From the NCBI RefSeq assembly GCF_000813825.1, contig NZ_JWTA01000007.1, forward strand, positions 124,001 through 188,000: a DNA stretch of 64,000 nucleotides, read 5' to 3'. The notes below the pieces were generated by a model. That model was given only the letters and a program-made list of their open reading frames with translations. It was not told where the DNA came from and made no database searches. A program made the translations under genes and the position numbers. Source of the stretch: Chryseobacterium taiwanense (GTDB lineage Bacteria > Bacteroidota > Bacteroidia > Flavobacteriales > Weeksellaceae). Position 1 is the stretch's first letter; each line of letters opens with the position of its first letter. This document shows, one piece after another, positions 27,269 to 36,507 of the stretch.

Positions 27269-27300
27269 AAGTCGCAAAGAACAACTTTGTGGCTTTTTTT
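27269..27300 (+). terminator. Terminator after lolA-like gene
   Basis: GTCGCAAAG-AACAA-CTTTGTGGC forms a stem with two G-U wobbles followed by eight T or more. It ends only 13 bp before the ATG of the next gene. Confidence 0.7.
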
Positions 27301-27313
27301 TTAATTTTGGCAA

Positions 27314-28768
27314 ATGTTTAAAATATTAGACCGCTATATCATAAAAACCTTCTTTGGTCCCTTTTTCTTTATTTTCAGTGTATTGTTTTTTATCTTCATT
27401 GTAAATATTATTTGGGTACAATTAGGGCAGTTTATGGGAAAAGGGCTTACAACTTTTCAAATCGTTAAGCTTCTGTTTTATCTCGGAGTAAGTGTTATTA
27501 GTATGGTATTACCGCTCACCATACTTCTCGCAAGTATTATGTCTTTCGGGGAATTTGGTGAACGCTATGAGCTTGCTGCAATGAAAGCAGCAGGTATTTC
27601 ATTGACGAGAGTTATGACTCCTCTTTTAGGGGTTGCAGCAGTGCTCGCCATTATGCTGTATTTCTTTTCCAATAATATCATTCCCGATTTTCAGAGAAAG
27701 GCAAAGAATATGCTTTTCAATATTGCACAGACAAAACCTGCATTGAACTTTACTCCAGGACAGTTTATCGATCAGCTTCCAGGGTATATGGTGAAGTTTG
27801 ATAAAATTTATGGTGAAGATGGAAAAGATATAGAAGGTGTTTTTGTTCATAAAAAAGCAAGTACTTTTGAAAATCAGCAGACCATTGTTGCTAAAAAAGG
27901 AAAGTTTGTAACCCCTGCTAATAAAAACTTTTTGAAGCTTGAGCTTTATGATGGTTATGTAACGGAAGACAACTTTGCGGGAAAAGGGGAAAATGTAAGG
28001 CTTAAACAACCGGATCAGGTGATTAAATTTGACACCTTGGTTTCTCACTTTGATGTCAGCGAGCTTATTAATAAAGCGATCGAAGAAGAGCAGATCACGG
28101 ATGATTACCGTTTCCAAACGTATCGTGAACTGAATAAAACGATTGAAAAAAGTAAAAAAGATAACGAATCTTACTTTAATACAGTTAATAATGATGTCCT
28201 GAATCAGGTAAACTCTGTGATTACCTATATGGATAAAAGCAAGTCTAAAGTTGCAGCAAAACAACAGCTAAAGCTTGATACGGTAAAAGGTAACAAGAAG
28301 CTTGACATGATCTCTAATGCTTATGACAGATTAAATAATCTAAAGGCGACTTTAGAAACCAAAAACAATGAAATAAATCCGAGTGTAAAATACTTTGGGA
28401 AAGTGGTGATGTATCAACAGAGAATTGTTACCTATTCTTTCACATGTATTATTTTCTTCTTAATTGGAGCAAGTTTAGGTTCTATTATCAGAAAAGGAGG
28501 AATGGGATTACCGGTGATTATAGCCATCGTTATTTTTATCATTTTCTATATCATTAACGTAGGAATGGAAAACATAGCTTGGGCGGGTAAAATGAATCCT
28601 TATCTGGCTTCCTGGATTCCGAATATGGTACTCTTCCCTTTTGGAGTGTGGATGACTTATAAAGCGCTTACAGATTCTCAGCTTTTTGATGCAGAAAAAT
28701 ATAAATCTCTTCTGAAACCAATTACGAAAAGGTTTTCAAAAAGTAAAGAACATAAAAGATATCAATAA
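27314..28768 (+). CDS. LptF/LptG-type permease (YjgP/YjgQ family)
   Basis: A 484-residue permease with six expected membrane helices: three at the N-terminus (LDRYIIKTFFGPFFFIFSVLFFIFIVNIIWVQ onwards), a periplasmic beta-jellyroll region with an inserted coiled-coil-like stretch (residues about 270-360), and three at the C-terminus. LptF and LptG with LptB form the ABC complex that pulls lipopolysaccharide out of the inner membrane. The insertion makes it longer than E. coli LptF/G, as is usual in Flavobacteriia. A TAATTTTG box only 4 nt before the ATG suggests a very short leader. Confidence 0.92.
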   Translation: MFKILDRYIIKTFFGPFFFIFSVLFFIFIVNIIWVQLGQFMGKGLTTFQIVKLLFYLGVSVISMVLPLTILLASIMSFGEFGERYELAAMKAAGISLTRVMTPLLGVAAVLAIMLYFFSNNIIPDFQRKAKNMLFNIAQTKPALNFTPGQFIDQLPGYMVKFDKIYGEDGKDIEGVFVHKKASTFENQQTIVAKKGKFVTPANKNFLKLELYDGYVTEDNFAGKGENVRLKQPDQVIKFDTLVSHFDVSELINKAIEEEQITDDYRFQTYRELNKTIEKSKKDNESYFNTVNNDVLNQVNSVITYMDKSKSKVAAKQQLKLDTVKGNKKLDMISNAYDRLNNLKATLETKNNEINPSVKYFGKVVMYQQRIVTYSFTCIIFFLIGASLGSIIRKGGMGLPVIIAIVIFIIFYIINVGMENIAWAGKMNPYLASWIPNMVLFPFGVWMTYKALTDSQLFDAEKYKSLLKPITKRFSKSKEHKRYQ

Positions 28769-28771
28769 TTT

Positions 28772-28798
28772 AAAATCCGGGTTTTCCGGATTTTTTTT
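28772..28798 (+). terminator. Terminator after the LptF/G-type gene
   Basis: AAATCCGG-GTTT-CCGGATTT is a tight stem with a run of eight T. Confidence 0.88.
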
Positions 28799-28850
28799 AT
28801 GGGTGAAAGATAGAAGATATTTTAAATTTGTAAAAAACTAAAACCAACAG

Positions 28851-29393
28851 ATGAATTATACAGGTAAAGCTTTACTTTTTATTATTTTATTTTTTACTTC
28901 CCTCTATGCTTTTGGTCAGCAGGAACCTTCTTTAATTACCGATTTTAAAAGCCTGCATTTTGTTGAGGAAACATATGATGAAGGTTATGACGGAGCTCCT
29001 GGGTTATTTATTTTTCTTATGCTTATTTTTATTCTGGTTTGTATCGGAATCGGAATTGTAGTCGCTACCTTATTATTTTTATTATTGTTTGGAATCATCG
29101 CAATGGGATTGATCTCCAGTTCCATATTAGTAGGACTTTATAATAAATCATTTTTAAAAGGGTTTAAAATCTTCATTATTGGAGGTTCTACTATTGGCTG
29201 TACTATTTTAGGAATTGGAAGTTTTATTATTTATAATAAAATTGTTCATTATTGGCCTTTGCATACATCCGTTTTGGTGGGAGCTGTTAGTGGGAGTATT
29301 GCAGGTTTGCTATTAGGAATTATTATTTTCTATGCCATTCGAAAGCTCACAGGATTCTTTTATTCTAAATTAAAAGCTGCCAAACGAGTTTGA
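28851..29393 (+). CDS. Exported or inner-membrane protein of unknown function
   Basis: A 180-residue protein starting with a signal-like segment (LLFIILFFTSLYAFGQQ, cleavage expected after about residue 22), then a short acidic extramembrane stretch (SLHFVEETYDEGYDGAPG) and about four closely spaced hydrophobic segments from residue 50 to 170. No family is recognised. A TAAATTTG box at 28823-28830 and a terminator after the stop support a separate transcript. The layout resembles small flavobacterial membrane proteins annotated only as hypothetical. Confidence 0.8.
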   Translation: MNYTGKALLFIILFFTSLYAFGQQEPSLITDFKSLHFVEETYDEGYDGAPGLFIFLMLIFILVCIGIGIVVATLLFLLLFGIIAMGLISSSILVGLYNKSFLKGFKIFIIGGSTIGCTILGIGSFIIYNKIVHYWPLHTSVLVGAVSGSIAGLLLGIIIFYAIRKLTGFFYSKLKAAKRV

Positions 29394-29416
29394 TTATAAT
29401 AAATTAAATATCAACA

Positions 29417-29446
29417 AAAAAACCTGCTTACAAGCAGGTTTTTATT
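29417..29446. terminator. Bidirectional terminator between two convergent genes
   Basis: AAAACCTGCT-TACA-AGCAGGTTTTT has T runs on both strands and lies between the membrane protein gene (plus) and the MFS transporter gene (minus). Confidence 0.85.
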
Positions 29447-29462
29447 TTATATAAAGTAAATT

Positions 29463-30890
29463 TTAATGTCCGGATTTTGCATCCCCATCATGTTGTACAT
29501 GACTTAGATACTTCGTACAATACGCTCCAAAAATCAAAATCACCAAATAACAGAATACCGGAATAATAAAAGAATGCTGTACTCCAAAATTATCAGCAAG
29601 ATATCCCTGGAAAATAGGTACGATTGCTCCACCCAAAATTGCCATTACGACTAATGAAGAACCTTGACTCGTGTACTTCCCTAATCCTGAAATTGCTAAT
29701 GTATAAATATTAGAGAACATGATAGAGTTGAAAATTCCAATTCCTAAGATGCTGTACATCGCCAATTCACCATGATTTACCATTGCAGAAATAAGTAGAA
29801 CTACATTGATAGCAGCAAAGATTGATAACGTTCTTGCCGGAGCCGCTTTTCCAATAAAGAAAGCGATAAAATTAAGAACAATAAATACGATGAAGAAGCT
29901 TATTTGCGCAAACGTTAAGTCAACAATACTGAAAATTACAAGGAAAACCAATGTGGCAGCTCCCAACATATAAATTGCTTTTTTTGCTTGGCTAATAGAT
30001 TGATTTAAAGAAATTGCTCCCAAAAATCTACCAATCATTGCACCTCCCCAATAGAGAGAAAGGTAGTTCTTACTCACAACTTCATTCAGATTCATTACCT
30101 GAGGTTGTTCTAAAAAGCTGATGATAAAGCTTCCTACTGCTACTTCCCCACCAACATAACAAAACATGGCGAAAACCCCAAATTTCAAGTGATTGAATTT
30201 AAAAGCTCCAAAACCTTTTTCAATCTCTTCTTCCTCAGTCTGGAAAGAAGGAAGCTTCACTCTTGAAATCAATAAAGCCACTAATAATAAAATTGCAGCA
30301 AAAATTAAATAAGGAATTCTAGTAGCAACTGCACTGAAAGATCCATCTGCAGCAGAGAAAAATTCAAAAATTAAATGCCCTCCCAATACCGGAGCAATAG
30401 TCGTTCCGAAAGCATTGAAAGCCTGTGTCATGTTCAGTCTGCTGGATGCAGATTCTTCCGAACCTAAAAGAGAAACATAAGCATTTGCAGTAATCTGCAA
30501 AACCGTAAATCCTAGTCCTAAAACAAACAAAGCTCCTAAAAACAATCCGTAAGAAGAAAAAGTAGCTGCAGGATAAAATAAAACACATCCTAAAGCTGCC
30601 AGAAAAATTCCGAAAAGGATTCCCTTTTTGTAACCTACTTTGTTGATGGGATCTCCGCTTGAAGTTGAGATCAGGAAATAAATTAATGAGCCTATAAAAT
30701 AAGCCCCAAAGAAACAGAATTGTACCAACATCGATTCGAAAAAAGTCAGTTTAAAAAGCTGTTTCAGATAAGGAATAAGGATGTCATTCATACATGTAAT
30801 GAATCCCCACATAAAAAATAAAAGTGTAATGGTAATAAGAGGAATAGTGTAATTCCTGCTTTTTGTTTTTACTTCATCCGTCATAATCAT
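29463..30890 (-). CDS. Sugar MFS transporter, FucP/GluP (FHS) family
   Basis: A 475-residue transporter with twelve expected membrane helices. The N-terminal LLFFMWGFITCMNDILIPYLKQLF is the hallmark of fucose:H+ symporters and glucose/galactose transporters of the FHS family, with the Asp/Asn pair that handles proton and sugar in FucP. The LQITANAYVSLLGSEESASSRLNMTQAFNAFGTTIAP block is also typical. It should carry a monosaccharide with protons; which sugar is not certain. It is divergent from a Nudix-type regulator at 31082, a common arrangement for sugar genes in Bacteroidota. Confidence 0.92.
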   Translation of the reverse strand: MIMTDEVKTKSRNYTIPLITITLLFFMWGFITCMNDILIPYLKQLFKLTFFESMLVQFCFFGAYFIGSLIYFLISTSSGDPINKVGYKKGILFGIFLAALGCVLFYPAATFSSYGLFLGALFVLGLGFTVLQITANAYVSLLGSEESASSRLNMTQAFNAFGTTIAPVLGGHLIFEFFSAADGSFSAVATRIPYLIFAAILLLVALLISRVKLPSFQTEEEEIEKGFGAFKFNHLKFGVFAMFCYVGGEVAVGSFIISFLEQPQVMNLNEVVSKNYLSLYWGGAMIGRFLGAISLNQSISQAKKAIYMLGAATLVFLVIFSIVDLTFAQISFFIVFIVLNFIAFFIGKAAPARTLSIFAAINVVLLISAMVNHGELAMYSILGIGIFNSIMFSNIYTLAISGLGKYTSQGSSLVVMAILGGAIVPIFQGYLADNFGVQHSFIIPVFCYLVILIFGAYCTKYLSHVQHDGDAKSGH

Positions 30891-31081
30891 TCATTTAAAA
30901 TAAGAAGAGGCTAAAGGTAATTCCTTTTTACTTGATTTTATGTTTTTAAATCCCGTTTTTTTTACTAAAAGTGTATAAAATTTGTAAAATCTATAAATTT
31001 CACTACAGCAGGATGTAAAATTAGAATGATCTCTAAAATTAAACCTTACATTTGTAGTCTCAGATTATACCAGTATTTAGC

Positions 31082-31831
31082 ATGGACTCTAAACAACAAT
31101 TTTTAGATAAATCTTCCGAAGCAAAGGAAATCTTTTTGCCACATTTATCGACAGACCCAGTGATTTTCGGGTTTGACAATAATGAACTCAAAGTTCTGCT
31201 TCTGAAAATGAACTACAGAAAGCAATGGATGCTTCCGGGAGGCTATATTAAAAGAGATGAAGATCTGGATGAAGCTATTGTAAGACTTTTGAAAGAAAGA
31301 GCGGGTGTTACAGTATCTTACCTTGAAGAATTCGGTGTGTTTGGGAAAAAGAACCGAAGTGAGTTTTATTTTGAAGATTTTGATGAAACGTTGTTCCAAA
31401 AACAGAGGTTTATTACGATTGGTTTTTACGCACTTTATAATGCTACAAAACTTCATCCTGTAGCGGATGAAATGAGTGAAACCTGCGAATGGATTTACTT
31501 AAGTGAGCTTCCTGAAATTGAATTGGCAATGGATCACCGTGAAATCATCGAAAAGGCTTTACTGACTTTAAGGGAAAAAATTTCAATTAAACCAATTGGA
31601 TTTAATCTCCTTCCTGAAAAATTTACTTTACCGGAATTACAGAAATTATATGAAGCAATTTTAGGAAAAGAATTGAATCGTGGGAATTTTTATAGAAAAA
31701 TCAAAAATCTGGGGATCCTTAGAAAATTAGATGAACAACGTCGTGGAGGCGCTTATAAAGCACCTGATCTGTATAGTTTTGATGAAGAAAATTATACAAA
31801 AGCTCTTGAAAACGGACTTAATAACTGGTAG
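31082..31831 (+). CDS. Nudix-type transcriptional regulator (NrtR/AraR-like)
   Basis: A 249-residue protein joining an N-terminal Nudix fold to a C-terminal winged helix (residues about 175-240: LLPEKFTLPELQKLYEAILGKELNRGNFYRKIKNLGILR). The Nudix box is decayed: GGYIKRDEDLDEAIVRLLKERAGV keeps the first Gly and Glu but has Arg-Leu in place of Arg-Glu and Glu-Arg in place of Glu-Glu, so hydrolysis is unlikely and ligand sensing is favoured. Bacteroidota AraR and NrtR regulators share this layout. It is divergent from the sugar MFS transporter, which is the likely target. A TACATTTG box lies at 31047-31054. Confidence 0.88.
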   Translation: MDSKQQFLDKSSEAKEIFLPHLSTDPVIFGFDNNELKVLLLKMNYRKQWMLPGGYIKRDEDLDEAIVRLLKERAGVTVSYLEEFGVFGKKNRSEFYFEDFDETLFQKQRFITIGFYALYNATKLHPVADEMSETCEWIYLSELPEIELAMDHREIIEKALLTLREKISIKPIGFNLLPEKFTLPELQKLYEAILGKELNRGNFYRKIKNLGILRKLDEQRRGGAYKAPDLYSFDEENYTKALENGLNNW

Positions 31832-31964
31832 ATAAAAATTCAAGGCTAAAAATGTGAAAAAATTAAAATTTTAATAAAAATTTTGTAAATACTGATAAAT
31901 TTAATCTAAAATAGGGGCTTTTTAAAAACTTCTTTCCTACTTTTGTAGCAATACAAATAGATCG

Positions 31965-33056
31965 ATGAAATTTTTGCGTAGAATGTTCCCTTCTAAACAC
32001 GAAAATATTGCAACGAATACAGATTTTTGGGATTGGTTTTCAGTAAACCAAAAAAAAATCTGGAAAGCAATACATGATGGAGAAAAGATAGAAGAAGTCT
32101 TTTTCAATAAAATGATGTCTAAACTGAATCAAGTGAAAGACGGAGTGTATTTCCTTACCGGAATGCATGATAATCAGACTGCAGAACTTATCTTGACAGC
32201 CGATACAAACATTAAGAATATTGTTTTCGTAGAGGACCTTATTAATTCGGCTCCCGATATCGACAAATGGAAATTCACAGCACTAAAACCTGAGGTGAAT
32301 ATTTCTGAGTTTCAAATAAAAATTGAAAACCATACCTTTTCCGCAGAGAACTTATCTTTTTATGCGACTCATGATGAGCTATATCCTGATGAAATAGACC
32401 TTACAGTAGTCTATGATCAATTTAATGAAGCCGAGAAAGATGTTATTATAAACGGTGTTTATCTCTACATCAATAATCTTCTTGGTGAATTATCCTCGGC
32501 TACAATTATTGATCATTTACAGATCAAAGGAAATAATCAGGAGCAAGGAGAGCTTATCCCGATTACAAAGCTAAAAGATTATCTGGCTTGGAGAGAAAGT
32601 GAGTTTGAGCAGAAATACCAGCATAAAAGATACTCTGCTGAAAAAGATAAATGGGGAAGTTTTGAAGCAGCTCTTAGCAATGGAAAACCTTATTTTGCAA
32701 TTGCTAATACTACAGTGTTGGATTGGGATCATAAAGCTTCTCATCCTTGGGTTTTAAAAATAGAAATCCACTATGAAGGAAAAGATAATCATGGACTTCC
32801 AAATCTTGACGATACTCAGGCCATGAATGATTTTGAAGATGAGCTTACTAATACACTTATTGATACGGAAGGTTATTTGAATATAGGAAGAGAAACAGCT
32901 GATAATCTTAGAGAAATTTTCTTTGCTTGCAGGGAATTTAGAGAATCCTCAAGAATTACATATGAAATTATCACTAAATATTCTGATAAATTAAAAATAG
33001 AATACCATATCTATAAAGACAAATATTGGCAGACCTTCGATAGGTTTAAACATTAA
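31965..33056 (+). CDS. DUF695-domain protein
   Basis: A 363-residue cytoplasmic protein without signal or membrane segments. The N-terminal half (FWDWFSVNQKKIWKAI to about residue 190) is an uncharacterised domain; the C-terminal half, from about residue 205 (LKDYLAWRESEFEQKYQ) through NTTVLDWDHKASHPWVLKIEIHYEG and LRQIFFACREFRESSR-like sequence, matches the DUF695 pattern. DUF695 occurs in enzymes and regulators of unknown role. A TACTTTTG box near 31942 is the probable -7 element. It ends at a bidirectional terminator shared with frr. Confidence 0.85.
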   Translation: MKFLRRMFPSKHENIATNTDFWDWFSVNQKKIWKAIHDGEKIEEVFFNKMMSKLNQVKDGVYFLTGMHDNQTAELILTADTNIKNIVFVEDLINSAPDIDKWKFTALKPEVNISEFQIKIENHTFSAENLSFYATHDELYPDEIDLTVVYDQFNEAEKDVIINGVYLYINNLLGELSSATIIDHLQIKGNNQEQGELIPITKLKDYLAWRESEFEQKYQHKRYSAEKDKWGSFEAALSNGKPYFAIANTTVLDWDHKASHPWVLKIEIHYEGKDNHGLPNLDDTQAMNDFEDELTNTLIDTEGYLNIGRETADNLREIFFACREFRESSRITYEIITKYSDKLKIEYHIYKDKYWQTFDRFKH

Positions 33057-33061
33057 TATAC

Positions 33062-33096
33062 AAAAAAGAGGTCTTCAATTGAAAACCTCTTTTTTA
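33062..33096. terminator. Bidirectional terminator between the DUF695 gene and frr
   Basis: AAAAAGAGGT and ACCTCTTTTTT pair around an inner TTCAATTGAA palindrome, with T runs on both strands. Confidence 0.87.
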
Positions 33097-33111
33097 TTAT
33101 TTCGCAGAAAG

Positions 33112-33666
33112 TTATACTTTCATGATATCAGCTTCTTTAGCTTTTAAATGCTCATCACAAACTTTTACATATTTGTCAGTAAGCACCTGAATTTCTGCTT
33201 CGATTCCTTTAACAACATCTTCAGAAACACCATCCAGTTTTTTAAGTTCTTTTAAACCGTCCTGTCTTGCGTTTCTGATTACAATTTTAGTGTTCTCAGC
33301 TTCTACTTTAGCTTGTTTTGCTAAATCCTTTCTTCTTTCCTCCGTTAAAGGCGGTACATTAAGGATAATATTGATTCCGTTATTTGAAGGTGCAAAACCT
33401 AAATTTGAATTGATGATTGCTTTTTCAATATCATTAATCGCTTTTGCATCCCAAGGTTGAATAGAAATCGTCATGGCATCCGGTACAGAAACGTTTGCAA
33501 CCTGGTTGATCGGAGTCATTGCTCCATAATATTCTACCATTACATCCTGAACCATAGCTGTAGAAGCACGTCCTGCTCTAATTCTTTGAAATGCATGATC
33601 CAAATGCTTTACTGCTGCATCCATGTCCTGTTTTACAGATTCTAATATAAGATCTAATTCTTCCAT
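33112..33666 (-). CDS. frr: Ribosome recycling factor
   Basis: A 184-residue protein when started at MEELDLILESVKQDM (ATG at 33664-33666), which matches RRF length; the longer open frame to 33696 adds ten residues (MCNFSNFKYI) not expected in the family. The coiled arms are visible (HLDHAFQRIRAGRAST and the C-terminal VEAENTKIVIRNARQDGLKELKKLDGVSEDVVKGIEAEIQ). RRF splits post-termination ribosomes together with EF-G. It follows pyrH with a 107-bp gap, the usual pyrH-frr order. Confidence 0.96.
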   Translation of the reverse strand: MEELDLILESVKQDMDAAVKHLDHAFQRIRAGRASTAMVQDVMVEYYGAMTPINQVANVSVPDAMTISIQPWDAKAINDIEKAIINSNLGFAPSNNGINIILNVPPLTEERRKDLAKQAKVEAENTKIVIRNARQDGLKELKKLDGVSEDVVKGIEAEIQVLTDKYVKVCDEHLKAKEADIMKV

Positions 33667-33773
33667 TATATATTTAAAATTTGAAAAGTTACACATTAAT
33701 TAAATTGATTAGTAATAAGTAATGGGCAATGAGTAATATGCCTAATTCCTAAAATCTATCGCCTTTTACCTGA

Positions 33774-34481
33774 TTACAAATCTACTAAAGTCCCTACATT
33801 TTCCCCATCAACAATTCTCTCTAAATTACCATCCTTATTCATATCAAAAACAATAATAGGCAATTTATTTTCATGGCTTAAAGTAAATGCAGTCATATCC
33901 ATTACTTTAAGATTCTTAGCATAAACTTCGTCGAAAGATAATGAATTATATTTTACGGCGTTTTCATTTTTTTCAGGATCACTATCGTAGATACCATCTA
34001 CTCTTGTTCCTTTTAAAATTACATCTGCTCCAATTTCGATTGCTCTTAGTGTTGCAGCTGTATCTGTTGTGAAATATGGGTTTCCTGTTCCTGCTCCGAA
34101 GATCACTACTCTACCTTTTTCAAGATGTCTTACCGCTCTTCTTTTGATGAAAGGTTCAGCTACTTTATCCATTTCAATTGCAGACTGAAGTCTTGTTTTG
34201 ATTCCTGCATCTTCCAATGCACCCTGTAGAGCCATTCCGTTGATTACTGTGGCAAGCATTCCCATATAGTCTCCTTGTACTCTGTCCATTCCTTTAGCAG
34301 CTCCTGCTACTCCTCGGAAAATGTTTCCTCCTCCAATTACAATAGCTACTTCACATCCTTTATCTACTACTCTTTTTATCTCCAATGCATATTCCTGCAG
34401 CCTGTCATTATCAATACCATATTGTCTGTTTCCCATTAAGGCTTCACCACTAAGTTTTAGAAGGATTCTTTTATATTTCAT
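33774..34481 (-). CDS. pyrH: UMP kinase
   Basis: A 235-residue amino-acid-kinase-fold enzyme that phosphorylates UMP with ATP in pyrimidine nucleotide synthesis. The phosphate-binding Lys and loop are in [15 protein letters not shown], the Gly-rich loop in [20 protein letters not shown], and the UMP/GTP site region in [29 protein letters not shown]. Length is normal (235-245). It is followed by frr on the same strand and is divergent from porQ. Confidence 0.97.
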   Translation of the reverse strand: MKYKRILLKLSGEALMGNRQYGIDNDRLQEYALEIKRVVDKGCEVAIVIGGGNIFRGVAGAAKGMDRVQGDYMGMLATVINGMALQGALEDAGIKTRLQSAIEMDKVAEPFIKRRAVRHLEKGRVVIFGAGTGNPYFTTDTAATLRAIEIGADVILKGTRVDGIYDSDPEKNENAVKYNSLSFDEVYAKNLKVMDMTAFTLSHENKLPIIVFDMNKDGNLERIVDGENVGTLVDL

Positions 34482-34600
34482 CTTTTATTTTTAAGAGTTT
34501 ATTTTAGAACCAAATTCTTTTAAATTTGATGCTGCAAATATAATCATTAAAAATATTGAAAAAAGAAAAATATTTAAGTGTAAATAATGTTCTAAATATT

Positions 34601-34629
34601 TTGATACCTACGAAAAAGAATTATTTTTG
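34601..34629 (+). promoter_or_regulatory. Promoter of porQ
   Basis: TTG (34601-34603), an 18-nt spacer and TATTTTTG (34622-34629) fit the Bacteroidota consensus. The element ends 18 bp before the TTG start codon of porQ, which supports that unusual start because no ATG fits between promoter and signal peptide. Confidence 0.75.
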
Positions 34630-34647
34630 CATTAATTATAAATTGAA

Positions 34648-35640
34648 TTGAAGAAAATTATCATTTTTTCATTATTTCTGTCAGGAATTGTTTCTTATGC
34701 ACAAACAGGAACAAATGTTTATCCATTCTTAAATATTCCTGTATCTGCTCGACAAGCAGCTTTGGGAGGAGATGCAATTACGATAAGAGATTATGATGTT
34801 TCCTTTGCAATTGCCAACCCGGCTTTGCTCAATAAAGACTCAGACAAACAACTTTCTGTAAACGGAGCGGCGTATTTAGCTGATTCAAAATATGGAACCA
34901 TTGCCTATGCAAAAGACTTTGACAATGGACATATGGCTACCATCAATGCTCGTTATATGAGCTATGGTAATATCCCAAGAACAGATGAAAGTGGTTTTGA
35001 AAACGGAGAATTTTCAGCTTCAGATGTGTCAGTCGGAGCTGGATATGCTTATCAATTTGAAGAAGACTGGACAATTGGAGGAGGATTAAACTTCATCACT
35101 TCAAAAATTGATAATTTTACCTCTTCTGCAATTTCAGGTACAGCAGGAATCACTTATCACAATAAGAAAAATAAAGAGGTAGTATCTGTAGTGGCAAGAA
35201 ACTTTGGGTATCAATTTAAATCTTTCAATGGAACAAGAGAAAATCTTCCTTTCAGAGTAGATTTAGGATATACAAAAATATTGAAGACTATTCCTTTAGC
35301 GGTTACCATTACAGCACATGACTTACAACAATTTGATATTTCATCGGAATATAATGTAGACGGTCAGGAAGTTAATATCGGAAGAAAAATTGCCGATCAC
35401 TTCTCTATCGGAGCTGAGCTATTCCCTGAAAAAGGCTTTAACATCAGACTGGGGTATAATGTGAAAAGAGGAAATGAATTGGCTGTTGCCGATCAAAGAA
35501 ACTTTTCAGGGCTTTCCGCCGGTTTTGGAATTAAGCTTTCAAGATTCAGAATAGATTATGCACATGTAAGATATCACAACTCATCTAATGTCAATCAGAT
35601 AGGCGTTTCGGTAGACCTTTCAAGCCATGCAGGATATTAA
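34648..35640 (+). CDS. porQ: Type IX secretion system outer-membrane protein PorQ
   Basis: A 330-residue beta-barrel protein with a signal peptide (IIIFSLFLSGIVSYAQ, cleavage after AQ at about residue 19). The mature start TGTNVYPFLNIPVSARQAALGGDAI and the following PNPALLN-type pattern are characteristic of PorQ, which with PorU, PorV and PorZ forms the attachment complex that processes T9SS cargo at the cell surface. Translation starts at a TTG (34648-34650); the next in-frame ATG would remove the signal peptide. The neighbour cmk is the usual partner in Flavobacteriia. Confidence 0.92.
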   Translation: MKKIIIFSLFLSGIVSYAQTGTNVYPFLNIPVSARQAALGGDAITIRDYDVSFAIANPALLNKDSDKQLSVNGAAYLADSKYGTIAYAKDFDNGHMATINARYMSYGNIPRTDESGFENGEFSASDVSVGAGYAYQFEEDWTIGGGLNFITSKIDNFTSSAISGTAGITYHNKKNKEVVSVVARNFGYQFKSFNGTRENLPFRVDLGYTKILKTIPLAVTITAHDLQQFDISSEYNVDGQEVNIGRKIADHFSIGAELFPEKGFNIRLGYNVKRGNELAVADQRNFSGLSAGFGIKLSRFRIDYAHVRYHNSSNVNQIGVSVDLSSHAGY

Positions 35641-35671
35641 TTCGTATTAAAAGTTTAAATAAAACATAAAG

Positions 35672-35701
35672 AAGCCCTAAGAAAATCTCTTAGGGTTTTT
35701 C
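35672..35701 (+). terminator. Terminator after porQ
   Basis: CCCTAAGA-N5-TCTTAGGG with a run of five T follows the stop codon by about 30 bp. Confidence 0.83.
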
Positions 35702-35737
35702 TATTGTTTTTTAAGAAAATTTCTTGAAATTTGCAGT

Positions 35738-36412
35738 ATGAAAAAACCTGTAATAGCAATTGATGGGTACTCATCTACCGGAAAAAGTTCAATATCTAAA
35801 GTTATTGCCCAAAAACTTGGGATTATTCATTTAGATACCGGAGCCCTTTACAGAGGAGTAACGTGGTTTGCTCTTCAGAATTGCCTTAATGAAGATGGTA
35901 CGATCAATCTGAACGAGTTATTTTCTTCTTTCGATCAGATTGAATTAGAATTTAAAAATGTAGATAGTGAACTTATTCTTTTCCTTAATCATATTGATAT
36001 TTCTAAACAGATAAGAACTAATGAAGTTTCGGATAATGTAAGCTTGGTGGCTAAACAAAAAGAAGTGAGAGATTTCTTATTACAGGCACAACGTTCACAG
36101 GCTGAAAAAGGCGGAATTATCATGGATGGAAGAGATATAGGAACTGTAGTTCTTCCCAATGCAGATTACAAATTCTTTCTTACAGCAAGTATAGATGAGA
36201 GAACAAAAAGAAGATATCAGGAATTATTAGGTTTAGGAATAGAAGCAGATGAGCAGCAGGTAAAAGAAAACCTTATAGAACGTGACAAAATAGACAGCGA
36301 AAGAGAAATTGCGCCATTAAGGCAGGCAGATGACGCGATTGTCATAGACAACAGTCTTTTGACCAAAGAACAGACTATAGAGAGCATACTGGCTTATATT
36401 CAGAAGATTTAA
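35738..36412 (+). CDS. cmk: Cytidylate kinase
   Basis: A 224-residue kinase that phosphorylates CMP and dCMP with ATP. The P-loop is IAIDGYSSTGKSSISK at residues 5-20; the nucleotide-binding LDTGALYRGVTW and the MDGRDIGTVVLPNADYKFFLTAS region with the LID Arg residues (DERTKRRYQEL) follow in family order. Length is normal. It lies 97 bp after porQ with a terminator in between; the pairing of these two genes is common in Flavobacteriia. Confidence 0.97.
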   Translation: MKKPVIAIDGYSSTGKSSISKVIAQKLGIIHLDTGALYRGVTWFALQNCLNEDGTINLNELFSSFDQIELEFKNVDSELILFLNHIDISKQIRTNEVSDNVSLVAKQKEVRDFLLQAQRSQAEKGGIIMDGRDIGTVVLPNADYKFFLTASIDERTKRRYQELLGLGIEADEQQVKENLIERDKIDSEREIAPLRQADDAIVIDNSLLTKEQTIESILAYIQKI

Positions 36413-36507
36413 CATTTTTTAATAGCATATTTCTGTCCTTTGGTATATTAATTGTAATTATTTTTACCGTAAAAACTAATTTTATTAACTATTAAAAAAA
36501 ACGAAAA

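Noticed and set aside
27626..28264. 212-codon open frame antisense to the LptF/G-type gene
   Set aside because: It lies wholly within a well-supported gene, has low-complexity Phe/Ile-rich translation typical of antisense frames in AT-rich DNA, and no promoter or family motif.
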